64,000 bases of DNA, from the NCBI GenBank assembly GCA_905221605.1, contig CAJNDS010001114.1, positions 635,045-699,044 on the forward strand. The letters run 5' to 3'. The notes beneath the pieces were generated by a model, which was not told the DNA's origin, did not search any database, and saw only the letters and a list, made by a program, of their open reading frames with translations. The DNA comes from Symbiodinium natans. Its lineage: Eukaryota; Sar; Dinophyceae; Suessiales; Symbiodiniaceae. Of this stretch, positions 49,268-58,016 are shown piece by piece (position 1 is the stretch's first letter; every line of letters starts with the position of its first letter). The position numbers and the translations under genes are program-made.

Positions 49268-50244
49268 CTGGTGTAGGGGCTTCACAAGCATTCGCCCAAA
49301 GGCACATAGGCCCTGTGTTTGCCCCATTGGAACAATCCAAACCCTAATCGCCCGAGCCCGTCAAGACCCCCCTGACATCCCCACCCCAAAGGAAGAAGCC
49401 CACAAGCCCCCAAAACGACTCTCACACCTGCAAGGCGCCTCGCGGCTCCGGGCGTCGCGCAGCTCCACCTTGAGGTCTTTGGACTTTAGAAGGCTCGGTG
49501 GCTTTAAGGCTCGGTGGAGCCGGAGCTCAGGGCCTCAGTGATTTCTCGGTGACATCGGTGTGACTTGCGCTTCGGGTTTCGGATGTGGACCTTGGGGCCC
49601 TTGGACCCTGGAGGGCCTGGTAGGCCCTCGTCTTCACAGATTCAGGAACAGCTCGGGTTTCTTGTAGAGTTGACACCTCTGTATGTGAGGGGGGGTGGGG
49701 GGCAGGGCTTGGGGTGTAGGGTTGACGAGCCTCTGCCCGCGACAGCTCCAGGCCCAGAGTCGACGCGCCCCCGGCCTCGGCGAGAAAATGGCTTACGGTC
49801 CGGGAGTCTGTCTGAGTTCAGGTCCCAGTTTAGGATTCAGGGTTTCGTGTTTTCATGGCCCTTAAGGGTGGTAGACTTTGTGTGAAGTCTCCTTGCGCTC
49901 CGAATCCGAAGCTCAGGGGCTTGGCGTTCAGCTTTGGGTTGAGAGCTTCGTTTAGGTTTGGATTCCAACACCTCACTCGGCAACTCCCAAAAAAAACGCA
50001 CCGACTATGGCATGAAGTTGAAATGTAAGACTCTTTCAGGTGGCCCTCGCAACCCATGCCGTGACTCCACGAACTCAATCCTTCCACCCTCAACCCTGAA
50101 AAGCCAGTACGAACCCAAACCCCCTAAGGCCCCTAACCAACAACTCTCCACAGACTGAACCCGAAATCCACTGCGCCCTAAACCTCTGAAAGTAAAACTC
50201 CGCAGGACTCCGAATTCTCCCCCTTCCTAGCCCCTGACACTTGC

Positions 50245-50295
50245 CGCATCGGCGAGGCCCATGGCCGCGGCGGCGAGGCGTCCGCGCGCTGCGGC
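50245..50295 (-). CDS. exon, AAARGRLAAAAMGLADA
   Basis: CTTTTGCAGTCCCCAAGAG|G acceptor, exactly 17 codons, GATGCG|GCAAGT: a consensus GC donor. 16 of 21 codons purine-first. Alanine-rich helix. Confidence 0.88.
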
Positions 50296-50480
50296 CTCTT
50301 GGGGACTGCAAAAGGGAGCTCGAGTCTTAGGCTCTCAGGGCTTGACTTACCTCTGTGGCTCAGAAGCAACGAACCGCTGAGCCCCCCCCCCCGAGAAAGT
50401 CGATGACCTGCTTGGTATGGGTATGGCATGTTATGACTGCTGTCTAAAGGAATCATCATCGGTGCTATCCAGCAGTGCAG

Positions 50481-50663
50481 GAGGACGTCGAAGGTGCATT
50501 CGATAAATGGCTCTTTGGACGCATCTCAGACAAAAAGGTGGCAGAAGTTTGTTTTGGGAACTGCAGCATGGAAATGATGGGGGCGCCATCCTGTGGTTTG
50601 GCACGCATCGTGAGGAACGCGACATACTCCACTGAAGCTCAGGCGGGCCATTGTACTGAATAA
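50481..50663 (+). CDS. plus-strand terminal exon, EDVEGAFDKWLFGRISDKKV
   Basis: CCAGCAGTGCAG|GAG acceptor, then EDVEGAFDKWLFGRISDKKV, AEVCFGNCSMEMMGAPSCGL, ARIVRNATYSTEAQAGHCTE and TAA. 69 percent purine-first codons, the strongest periodicity in the window. Five cysteines. Behind it, GCTCAGGCGGGC recurs at 50753, a partial duplication of this exon's end. Family not recognised. Confidence 0.88.
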   Translation, partial: EDVEGAFDKWLFGRISDKKVAEVCFGNCSMEMMGAPSCGLARIVRNATYSTEAQAGHCTE

Positions 50664-50993
50664 TAAGCCAGGCTGTGCCGAAATGTTTTACAAGCTAGCA
50701 TGCCACAAAGGGAGCCTCACAGGTGGGCATTGAATTCTATCGGCAAGGGGGAGGCTCAGGCGGGCGAGTGTACCGAACAGTTGCTTTCTGAAGCAGGCTG
50801 TCGTGCAACTGTATCATGATTATTAAGATGGGCAAGCCAGGGAGGCTCTGGCTTCAGTGGGCCCTGCTGACAGGCTTCGGCTGCGAAAGCCAAATCTCAC
50901 TGGTCTGCGTGTAACCTACGTGGCAAAGGCTTCACGGTGGGGCCCCCCACCGTCGGGCCCGCTGGCACTCTTACAATGGAGTGCACAAGCCCA

Positions 50994-51347
50994 TCACACT
51001 GGTTTACATAAGGGTCTCGAAGCTTCTAAGGGTTTCCCAACCAAGGTTTCATTTGTTGGCGAGCCTATCAGGCCCACGTCGTTCTCTGCATGTCTTTTGG
51101 TTGTTCGTGGCGACTTCTGCTTGCTCGGCGGTCTTGGCTCAGTGCTCCCCCCCTCAGGCGCGCTGCTTGTGTGATTGATCTTTTGTGGGCTTTTGGCTGG
51201 TTCCACCTCCTCCTCCTCCTCCTCCTCCTCCTCCTCCTCCTCCTCCTCCTCCTCCTCCTCCTCCTCCTCCTCCTCCTCCTCCTCCTCCTCCTCCTCCTCC
51301 TCCTCCTCCTCCTGGCATAGCGCTGACCCCAAACGGCAAGCACACAA
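50994..51347 (-). CDS. poly-Glu frame with disordered tail
   Basis: MCACRLGSALCQ, about 36 glutamates from the GGA array, then VEPAKSPQKINHTSSAPEGG, STEPRPPSKQKSPRTTKRHA, ENDVGLIGSPTNETLVGKPL and a stop. 42 of 70 tail codons purine-first. It lies antisense to a possible 3' splice region (51319), so only one interpretation can be right. Confidence 0.5.
   Translation of the reverse strand: MCACRLGSALCQEEEEEEEEEEEEEEEEEEEEEEEEEEEEEEEEEEEVEPAKSPQKINHTSSAPEGGSTEPRPPSKQKSPRTTKRHAENDVGLIGSPTNETLVGKPLEASRPLCKPV
51207..51314. repeat. (CCT)36 array
   Basis: Perfect CTC trinucleotide array of about 108 bp ending five bases before an AG acceptor. Confidence 0.98.
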
Positions 51348-51427
51348 TCGATGCTTGCCCCCGCACCATGGATGGCGTGACCTACCCCCTGGTGAAAATC
51401 CTGGACAGCGGAGAGCGCCTCAACTGA
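51321..51427 (+). CDS. plus-strand terminal exon, TPNGKHTIDACPRTMDGVTY
   Basis: Acceptor TCCTGGCATAG preceded by the (CCT)36 array. Two bases, then LTPNGKHTIDACPRTMDGVT, YPLVKILDSGERLN and TGA. 26 of 34 third positions are G or C. The minus strand (VQDFHQGVGHAIHGAGASID) is open with weaker bias. Confidence 0.8.
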
Positions 51428-51581
51428 CAAGCGCCAAGAAGCCCTCAAAGGTACCGTTTCCGTGAGGAGCGTGCACGCCACCCCTACCCAAGCCGCTACC
51501 GTGCCCTCTCGGGCTTCTTTGCTGCCCACCCTCGGCCTCAAAATGGCTGCACACTGGCTCAAGCCAGGGCTGGGCCCTGAT

Positions 51582-51645
51582 TCTCTCTCTCTCTCTCTCT
51601 CTCCCCCGCTCTCTCTCCCTCTTTCTCTCTCTCGCCCTTGCTCTC
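51582..51645. repeat. (CT)n microsatellite
   Basis: Imperfect CT run with CCCCGC breaks. Confidence 0.95.
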
Positions 51646-52146
51646 GATCGGTCGAAGAAGAGAACTAAAGACAAAGTGAAAGCTGGTCACACGAGCCGAA
51701 CTTGCTTTCAGCAATAAAAATCCGCGCTGCCTCCTCGTCCTGGTCCGTGGGCGTCCGCTCTTCTAGGTCCTTGCAGCTGGACATAGGGGGGCTCTCACGA
51801 CGGGGCGACTTTTGGGGCGAGACACCTTCAAAAGCACACACGTCACAGAGTGGAGGCCTAAGGCTCTCCAGCCGTCACTCCGAGTGCCCAGCTGAGAACT
51901 CTGAAGCCCTCTCAAGACCCCAACTTCCTGCGTTCTTAAACGCTGGCAGCTACAAGCCCCGAGCCCCCTCTAAAACCTGAACCCGAAGCCCCCGCGACCG
52001 TCGCCTTCAGAGCCCGCTGGAGCGCTTGCATCAGTTGCTCCTTGGCCTCACAGCGAAAGAAGAGCAACAAGAAGCTGATGTGGTCAGTTGGCCCCTTTTT
52101 GTGTCCCCTAAAAACAGATCGCCGCCTTATAACAAGGATCCCAGCA

Positions 52147-52172
52147 GGGACCATAATTTAGAGAACTCGCCA
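52147..52172. repeat. GGGACCATARTTT dispersed motif, copy 3
   Basis: GGGACCATAATTTAGAGAAC TCGCCA; nearly identical to 45981. Confidence 0.7.
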
Positions 52173-52693
52173 TGTAGAGTGACAATCATCCAGAGGGGGC
52201 AAGCTCACGATCTTGAGCCGGATTGAGAGCTTCAAGGTTCAGGCGGCTTGGATTTTTGTGTTCGGGGTTCAGGGCCTTCATGGTCAGAAATCCAACCTTC
52301 ACCCAAACTTAAAACTTTAAACATGCACGAAGACCCCGGCCCAACCCTGAACCCTCAACCCTAAGCCCCCATCAGCAGCCTCCTCGTGGGCTGTGCGCCG
52401 GTAGCGGACGGGTCCAAGACCCCAGCGGAAAATCTGGGAGTGGAAGGTCTCAAGGTTCAAAAGTTTACGGATTATGCTTAAGACTGACAATGTGCATCTC
52501 GATGTCCGTTTGGGTTCGGTTTCGAGCGATTCAAAATGCTTAGGGTTCGGGTTTGCTTAGGCGTGCACGCGGGCTACGAAACGAGAAAGCCCTCAACCGC
52601 CCGAAGCCGCGACGTCCTGGACGTCCTAGCCCTGAACCCCTGTGTTGCTAGGTTCTTTAGTGGGCAGAAAAAAGGGGCCAGAGCTGACAAAAC

Positions 52694-52984
52694 TTGCCTA
52701 AGAACTACAACTGTAATGCAATGTTGAGAGCCTACCTGTACCATAACACGTTCCCCGGACATCGAAACTGCACAAGCAATACCTCGACAACCCCCAATGA
52801 CATGTACACGAGATGCACAGTGGCAAAAGCACAACAATATGATTCTGCAGAAGAAACTATTCCACGCACATCTCGGGCAAAAGTCTTCTGGCTTCCGCAG
52901 GCTTTTGGGGGTTTAAGGATCTGCCCGTTTGGGGGCTGGCATCCCCAAGAAACAACCACCCGACCGCCAGCGCCGATGTTTTAG
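52694..52984 (+). CDS. plus-strand coding stretch, NDMYTRCTVAKAQQYDSAEE
   Basis: MLRAYLYHNTFPGHRNCTSN, TSTTPNDMYTRCTVAKAQQY, DSAEETIPRTSRAKVFWLP and on to a stop. 38 of 60 codons purine-first against 26 of 52 on the minus strand. The last third (GGLRICPFGGW) looks non-coding, so the exon probably ends near 52900. Family unknown. Confidence 0.7.
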   Translation: MPKNYNCNAMLRAYLYHNTFPGHRNCTSNTSTTPNDMYTRCTVAKAQQYDSAEETIPRTSRAKVFWLPQAFGGLRICPFGGWHPQETTTRPPAPMF

Positions 52985-53174
52985 GCCTGAAAGTCGCGAT
53001 TGTGACCCCAAACCCTAAACCCCGTCCCTCTCAACCCCAAACCCAAATCCATGAGACCCCAATCTCGAAACCTTAAGCCCCCTCGACCCCAAATCCCCTA
53101 AATCCTCCAAACCCCAAACCCTGAGAGGATGGTCACATAGCTTCAAGTAGCTGCGTCCTGCAATCCGTGCTCAG

Positions 53175-53353
53175 CATGATTCCATGTCCGACGCACACGG
53201 AAGGCGAGTTTGTAAGAGGGCGGCCCCCGAGCACAGCCAAGAAATTTCTTTCAGTCAGAACCTCAAGGACCCCAGGGCACTACAAGCCAGCGGTCGCACA
53301 AAAAGGAGTTCCCGTGATCCTCGAGAACTTTATCGTGTCCTTAAGGGAGGAAA
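53175..53353 (+). CDS. plus-strand exon, AVAQKGVPVILENFIVSLRE
   Basis: CTGCAATCCGTGCTCAG acceptor, one base, then MIPCPTHTEGEFVRGRPPST, AKKFLSVRTSRTPGHYKPAV, AQKGVPVILENFIVSLREE, closing GAAA|GTATGT, a consensus donor. 66 percent purine-first. Next exon in line is the ankyrin exon at 53533. Confidence 0.88.
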
Positions 53354-53449
53354 GTATGTAACCCAGGTTCCACAATGCTCCCTGAGCTTCCCTAAGGCTC
53401 CCGAAATACCTAAACCCGAATCCCTAATTCAGCCCTAAGCCCTAAATCC

Positions 53450-53519
53450 AAAGCCCTAAACCCTAAACCCTAAACCCTAAACCCTAAACCCTAAACCCTA
53501 AACCCTAAACCCTAAACCC
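53450..53519. repeat. CCCTAAA tract
   Basis: Ten perfect heptamers. Confidence 0.97.
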
Positions 53520-53532
53520 CCCTTCTTTTGAG

Positions 53533-53618
53533 GACCCTGTAAAGTCTGTCCGAGACTCTGCCGGGAGGTCGATTTTCCACGAGGCCGCCTCCCAAGACTC
53601 TGGGGCCGCCAGGGCACT
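53533..53618 (+). CDS. ankyrin repeat exon
   Basis: Acceptor ACCCCCCTTCTTTTGAG|G, frame DPVKSVRDSAGRSIFHEAAS, QDSGAARALL. D-x-x-G-R-S-x-F-H-x-A-A and A-L-L sit exactly at ankyrin consensus positions 1-12 and 21-23. Donor not certain (possibly CCAGG|GCACTT). CCCTAAA units upstream and TTTAGGG units downstream. The minus strand is also open. Confidence 0.78.
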
Positions 53619-53622
53619 TCTC

Positions 53623-53790
53623 TAGGGTTTAGGGTTTAGGGTTTAGGGTTTAGGGTTTAGGGTTTAGGGTTTAGGGTTTAGGGTTTAGGGTTTAGGGTTT
53701 AGGGTTTAGGGTTTAGGGTTTAGGGTTTAGGGTTTAGGGTTTAGGGTCTAGGGTTTAGGGTTTAGGGTTTAGGGTTTAGGGTTTAGGGTT
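53623..53790. repeat. TTTAGGG tract
   Basis: About 24 heptamers, opposed to 53450-53519; its far end is interrupted by the element at 53797. Confidence 0.97.
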
Positions 53791-53796
53791 GGGGCG

Positions 53797-54532
53797 GGGC
53801 TCTACCATCATTTGCAGGCCTCTACTATGACAGAAATGCTCGCCGGTAACGGGGCTTGTAACAGAAACTGTAACGGAAAGGAGCGGGGCTGTGACGGGTT
53901 TGTCGCGAAGCTGTAACGGAGCCGTATCGGAAGGCTGCAACGGAGCGCTACCGGCTGTAGCGATGCTGTAACGGAAGCTGTAACGGAGCCGTAGCAGAAG
54001 CAGCAACTTGATAACAGACCTGTAACGGAACTGTAACGGAGCTGTACAACTGAGCTGTAACGGGAGCTGTAACGGAGCTGTAACGCAGATGCAACGGTGC
54101 TGTAACGGAGCTGTTTGACTGAGCTGTAATGGAAGCTGTAACGGAGCTGTAACGGAGGTGCATCGGAGCTGTAATGGAGCTGTAGCGGAGCTGTAACGGA
54201 AGCTGTAACGGAAGCTGTAACGGAGCTGTAACGGAGGTGCAACGGAGCTGCAACGGAGCTGTAACGGAAGCTGTAACGGAAGCTGCAACGGAGCTGTAAC
54301 GGAGCTATAACGGAAGCTGTAACGGAGCTGCAACGGAACTGTAACGGAAGCTGTACCGGAGGTGTAACGGAGGTGCAACGGAGCTGTAACGGAGCTCTAG
54401 CAGAAGCTGTGACGGAGCTGTAACGGAGGTGCAACGGAGCTGTAACGGAACTGTAGTAGGTGCTGTAACGGAGCTGTAACGGAGGGCCCACGGTGGGTAG
54501 CGCAAATCCCATAGTAAATGATGGTAGAGCCC
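53797..54532. mobile_element. tandem array bounded by inverted termini
   Basis: GGGCTCTACCATCATTT at 53797-53813 and its exact complement at 54516-54532. Between them, about 55 imperfect 11-12 bp units of GAGCTGTAACG with GGTGCAACG and AAGCTGTAACG variants. TTTAGGG text lies on both outer sides (…TTTAGGGTT and AAGTTTAGGGTG). No transposase frame: a non-autonomous, foldback-like element is inferred. Confidence 0.8.
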
Positions 54533-54690
54533 ACCCCTAAGTTTAGGGTGATGATCCAGCTGCTTGAAGAAACCGCCGAAGCGTTTTGTGTTCAGCTTGC
54601 TCTGTTTGCTTTGCCAACTGGGTGTTTACGAACATAGGGCACCCCAAAACTAGACCCCGAACATAGTGGGAATCCCTTATGATAAGGACC

Positions 54691-54750
54691 CCAATCAGAG
54701 CGTCCCAGCGCCTCCTTCCAGTCGTAGCGGTCGGCATCGTAGAATGGGAC
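54691..54750 (-). CDS. exon, VPFYDADRYDWKEALGRSDW
   Basis: GCAGCCGAAG|GTC acceptor, exactly 20 codons VPFYDADRYDWKEALGRSDW; donor ambiguous (GATTGG|GGTCC). Aromatic and acidic, G/C thirds. Family unknown. Confidence 0.83.
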
Positions 54751-54980
54751 CTTCGGCTGCTTTTTGGTATCAAGCGGGTGGGGGGGGGGGGAGCTTCCAG
54801 CCTGGGCTCCGCAGTTTCAAGTTAGGCTTCTGGGACGTGCTGGGTTGTGGGGGCCGAATAAGTCTTCAAGCCAGCAAAGCAAAAAGAGCCCAAAGGTGCC
54901 TAATGCCACCTAAAACCCCTGAATCCTGGAGCTCCAAAACGCCTTTCCGAAACTAAACCCTGAACCCGATGGGCCATCTC

Positions 54981-55036
54981 CTTGCTGGGACCCCCGCCAC
55001 TGGAATGTTCCGCTCCTCCGCCCAAGTGACCTCTGC
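54981..55036 (-). CDS. exon, AEVTWAEERNIPVAGVPA
   Basis: GCCCCTGTGCAG|GCA acceptor, 18 codons plus AG, AGCAAG|GAGATG (GA donor). 16 of 21 codons purine-first. A second minus frame (EVLSPCAGRGHLGGGAEH) overlaps. Confidence 0.8.
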
Positions 55037-55176
55037 CTGCACAGGGGCTGAGCACTTCCATTTCAGGGCGTGGACTTTGCATGGTTGGGAGGTTGGGCCT
55101 CGGGTAACCAGAACTTCTGCTTGGGTTCCGGGATTTAGGCTGGTTTTTGGAGGTATCCATCAGATGCGCGATTTGA

Positions 55177-55575
55177 ATGCCGACATGTAACCTGAAGTTC
55201 TATACAAGCACACCAGAGGGAGAAAGTCCGTTTGCGTGCTTTGCTCAAGAACAACGTGGGGGTGCTGCTGCACCGTCCCAGATCACCCTGGCCGATTGGA
55301 GGGCCTTCCTCCTGTCAGGCGAGTTTTGCTCTCAGTGCAATTTGCAGGCAGAAGATTCGGGGCAATGGAAATGGCACGCTGAAGAGGTGAACGAGTCAGG
55401 AGCTGTGGTGTTCGCTTGCGGTCATTTGCTTCGGCGAGCCATTCAATTCTGGGAAGACTGGCAGCGAGACAAGTCAAATACTTTCCAGACGGAAGGTTTG
55501 TACACGGCCATGGATGCGACGCTGCTCGTTTGTGTTTGGTATGGTTTTTCCACACTCCTCGAAATTTGCGGCTAG
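55177..55575 (+). CDS. 132-codon intronless frame with C-x2-C and CGH
   Basis: Complete frame MPTCNLKFYTSTPEGESPFA, CFAQEQRGGAAAPSQITLAD, WRAFLLSGEFCSQCNLQAED, SGQWKWHAEEVNESGAVVFA, CGHLLRRAIQFWEDWQRDKS and on to TAG. CSQC and CGH about 28 residues apart could bind zinc. It lacks intron signals and heptamers and so differs from every other gene here: a retrocopy or element gene is possible. Confidence 0.75.
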   Translation: MPTCNLKFYTSTPEGESPFACFAQEQRGGAAAPSQITLADWRAFLLSGEFCSQCNLQAEDSGQWKWHAEEVNESGAVVFACGHLLRRAIQFWEDWQRDKSNTFQTEGLYTAMDATLLVCVWYGFSTLLEICG

Positions 55576-55619
55576 CTTTGGGGGAGGGGACGCTTGCCGA
55601 ATAGCAAACTGTACATGAT

Positions 55620-55920
55620 GGTATGAGACATACCACCTAGCTTGAAATCCGACTTGTGCGACTAGACGCTGAGCGATGCATTAAACTAACGCGCGATGTG
55701 AGATACATCTACCACTTCCACCATTCTGTTATAGGGTTGAGGATTTTAGGAGTTCGAAGGCTCACGGTTCGAGATAGTTCAGGGTTTAGAGCTGCAGCTT
55801 TCGTGATTGAACTGACGCGAAGGATCTTGGCTAGGTACTGTTTACGATTACCGGTTCGGTCCTTCGAATGGGACTTTGCCTGGTTGCTGATAGCTGTCCC
55901 AACCAGCAAGACTTTTTAGG
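55620..55920. other. lower-GC continuation
   Basis: Plus 55656-55919 (RRLTVRDSSGFRAAAFVIEL) is open; not clearly coding. Confidence 0.4.
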
Positions 55921-56126
55921 ACTTCCACACCTTGCTTTGTTTGATTGCTTGGGTCCTTGAAGGCTCTGCAGGTTGAAACGCTGGCCTTGTGGAGCTCTCG
56001 ACTGAGGCGAGACGGAGGCCCTCATGGCTGGGCCACACCCCGACTTCATCACGACTTTGAAGTTGAAGGAAGTTATGAAGGCAGAATTCGGGTTTAGGCT
56101 TTGAGGGCATAGGTTGCTTTTCGAGC

Positions 56127-56200
56127 CCTGGAGGGGCCGGAGGGGCCTTGTAGCCTGGCGGCGGCATCTCACAGCCCTTGGTCATGTTCATGATGCAGAC
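56127..56200 (-). CDS. exon, proline-rich KGCEMPPPGYKAPPAPPG
   Basis: GGTTGCTGAG|GTC acceptor, VCIMNMTKGCEMPPPGYKAP then PAPPG, GC-type donor near GG|GCTCGA. Pro-rich, possibly an SH3/WW-type ligand. G/C thirds throughout. Confidence 0.83.
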
Positions 56201-56534
56201 CTCAGCAACCAGACTAGCGCTCAGGGTCTCCCCGGGGGGTTCAGGGCGCTAGAACTGACTCAGGATCCAGCCCAGCCATTCATCTTCCAAACCCTCAATC
56301 AGACTTTGGGGCATACCCCGAAAACCCATGCCAACGCCCCGCGTGCCCTAAGGCCCCAAGCCCTCCAGCAAAGTACCTCTGCTTCGGGGCTGAATGATGG
56401 AGTTCCAAGCTCCCAAATCCAAGCGAATCAAAAGCCCAAAACCAGTCAGACACTGACACCTCAAACCCCCCAAAATCACCAAGCCCTGAAGGCCCTGAAC
56501 TCTAAGCCCACGAACCTCTAAGCCGCCAGGCCAC

Positions 56535-56591
56535 CGCCACACGGCTACGCAAGACGGCCTGGCGCAGCTCCCGCTCCAAGCGGGAGCCTGC
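56535..56591 (-). CDS. exon, coiled-coil SRLERELRQAVLRSRVA
   Basis: GGTGGCCTTGCAG|GCA acceptor, exactly 57 nt, GTGGCG|GTGGCC donor. AGSRLERELRQAVLRSRVA, heptad-like. TTTAGGG tract 26 bp upstream (minus sense). Confidence 0.88.
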
Positions 56592-56616
56592 CTGCAAGGC
56601 CACCGGCGATTGCGGG

Positions 56617-56690
56617 TTTAGGGTTTAGGGTTTAGGGTTTAGGGTTTGGGGTTTGGGGTTTAGGGTTTTTAGGGGTTTAGGGTTTAGGGT
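56617..56690. repeat. TTTAGGG tract
   Basis: About ten heptamers with TTTGGGG. Confidence 0.95.
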
Positions 56691-56869
56691 TTCTGAATCC
56701 CTTGGCTCCATGAGCCTCCAGGGCTTAGGGTGTCCGCGGGGGGCTTACGGGTCTGGGGGGTGGGATCAGAGGCTATCAGAAAGGGTTAGGGTTTAGGTTT
56801 GAGTCCGAGCGGAGGCTTGAGACATCCTGAAACCCGAAGCCCTATACCCGCAAAGCGACGAACCCTGAA

Positions 56870-57045
56870 TTAATCTCTATGCACTTCACCCCACAATTTA
56901 TCCCGCCGAAGCCTGAAAGTGGGTGCTATTGCTGGCTCTGAGTGAGCCTGAGACTCATGAGCATTGACATCTTCAGGCATCTTGTCGCTTAGGGGATTTG
57001 CGCAGACAGAGAGCTTAGCAACGTTAGCCATAAGCCAGAAGACCC
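56870..57045 (-). CDS. terminal coding stretch, NPLSDKMPEDVNAHESQAHS
   Basis: GGATTCCAG|G acceptor, one base then VFWLMANVAKLSVCANPLSD, KMPEDVNAHESQAHSEPAIA, PTFRLRRDKLWGEVHRD and a stop. 60 percent purine-first. Follows 57085-57366 closely; together they may be one low-GC gene remnant. Confidence 0.75.
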
Positions 57046-57084
57046 TGGAATCCAACAAGAGGCATCAGCACTATCTTTTGTAAG

Positions 57085-57366
57085 TCAGTTGTGAAGGCTT
57101 TGCACCAGCACGGCGCCGCTGAACGCCACAATCAGTTCAGACGCTGGACGGACCAGTTGCAAAGAATGAGCGTGCTTTGAGCCGCGAGCTGACCTGATTC
57201 TTTGACCCTTCTCTTTCGCGCCTCCAACAAAACGTGCATTCCTGAAAAGGTTGTAGGCTACGGTACCAAACAGGGCCCATACGTTTTTTTTATCAACGCC
57301 CCAGCCACAGTCAAGCTCAGAAAGCCATATGACTCCATCGTGCGGAAAGTGTGGTAACAATCTCAC
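57085..57366 (-). CDS. 93-codon frame, WLSELDCGWGVDKKNVWALF
   Basis: MRLLPHFPHDGVIWLSELDC, GWGVDKKNVWALFGTVAYNL, FRNARFVGGAKEKGQRIRSA, then SKHAHSLQLVRPASELIVAF to a stop. Natural composition, lower GC than the exon islands, no heptamers. Family not recognised. Confidence 0.72.
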   Translation of the reverse strand: MRLLPHFPHDGVIWLSELDCGWGVDKKNVWALFGTVAYNLFRNARFVGGAKEKGQRIRSARGSKHAHSLQLVRPASELIVAFSGAVLVQSLHN

Positions 57367-57825
57367 TAGGGCCGATTTGAAGTTTAGCGGAGCCCTCGAG
57401 GCTGGGGGTCAGAGGCTTTTGGGAATTTTGGGTTCATGGTTCATGGCTGGAAGGTGTTGAAGGTGTGGGGGGGACAGGGCGGGGAGGGTTGATTTGGGTT
57501 GCTAGGGTCTCGTGCAACTTCACATCCTCGATATCAGGAACCGGAAAAAAAAAAACAGCAGATAGACACCCCCCCCGTCTCCATGAGCCCTGGACCCTGA
57601 GCCCCAGCGCACCATTCGCCTTTGGCTCCTCTGGGCCCAGCTGCGGACGCGAAGAGATGCAGGTCAGTTGCCTGAGCACTCCCCACAGGTAGGAATCCTG
57701 AATGTTTGGGGGGCAGAGGCACATAATCACTCGGGCTGAATGAATCCCAAATCCTATGGGAGGAAACCATACAATCTGGAAGCCTGAAAGCCAAACAGCT
57801 AAGAAAATGCCTTAGCGACTTGGAG

Positions 57826-58016
57826 TTTAAGGGCGTAGATGGATTCCGGTGTGTGTCTGATTCAGCTGCAGAAGAAGACTCGCTAGTAGCTGGCAAGTCA
57901 ACAGGCACAGGCTTTGGCAAGCGAATGGGGGGAGGGGACCGAGGGTTTAGAGGTGAGGAGGCTTCGAAGCTCAAGATTTTAGAGGAGGCCATCGTTGCAA
58001 CATCGACCAAACCGAG
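57826..58016 (+). CDS. plus-strand exon, EEDSLVAGKSTGTGFGKRMG
   Basis: GCGACTTGGAG acceptor, 63 codons plus two bases, AAACCGAG|GTCTCC donor: FKGVDGFRCVSDSAAEEDSL, VAGKSTGTGFGKRMGGGDRG, FRGEEASKLKILEEAIVATS. 70 percent purine-first. The antisense frame (LPKPVPVDLPATSESSSAAE) looks protein-like as well because of mirror symmetry in codon pattern. Confidence 0.75.

Noticed and set aside
53776-54512. TAPLQLRYSSVTA frames up to 234 codons
   Set aside because: Translation of the 11-12 bp tandem array.
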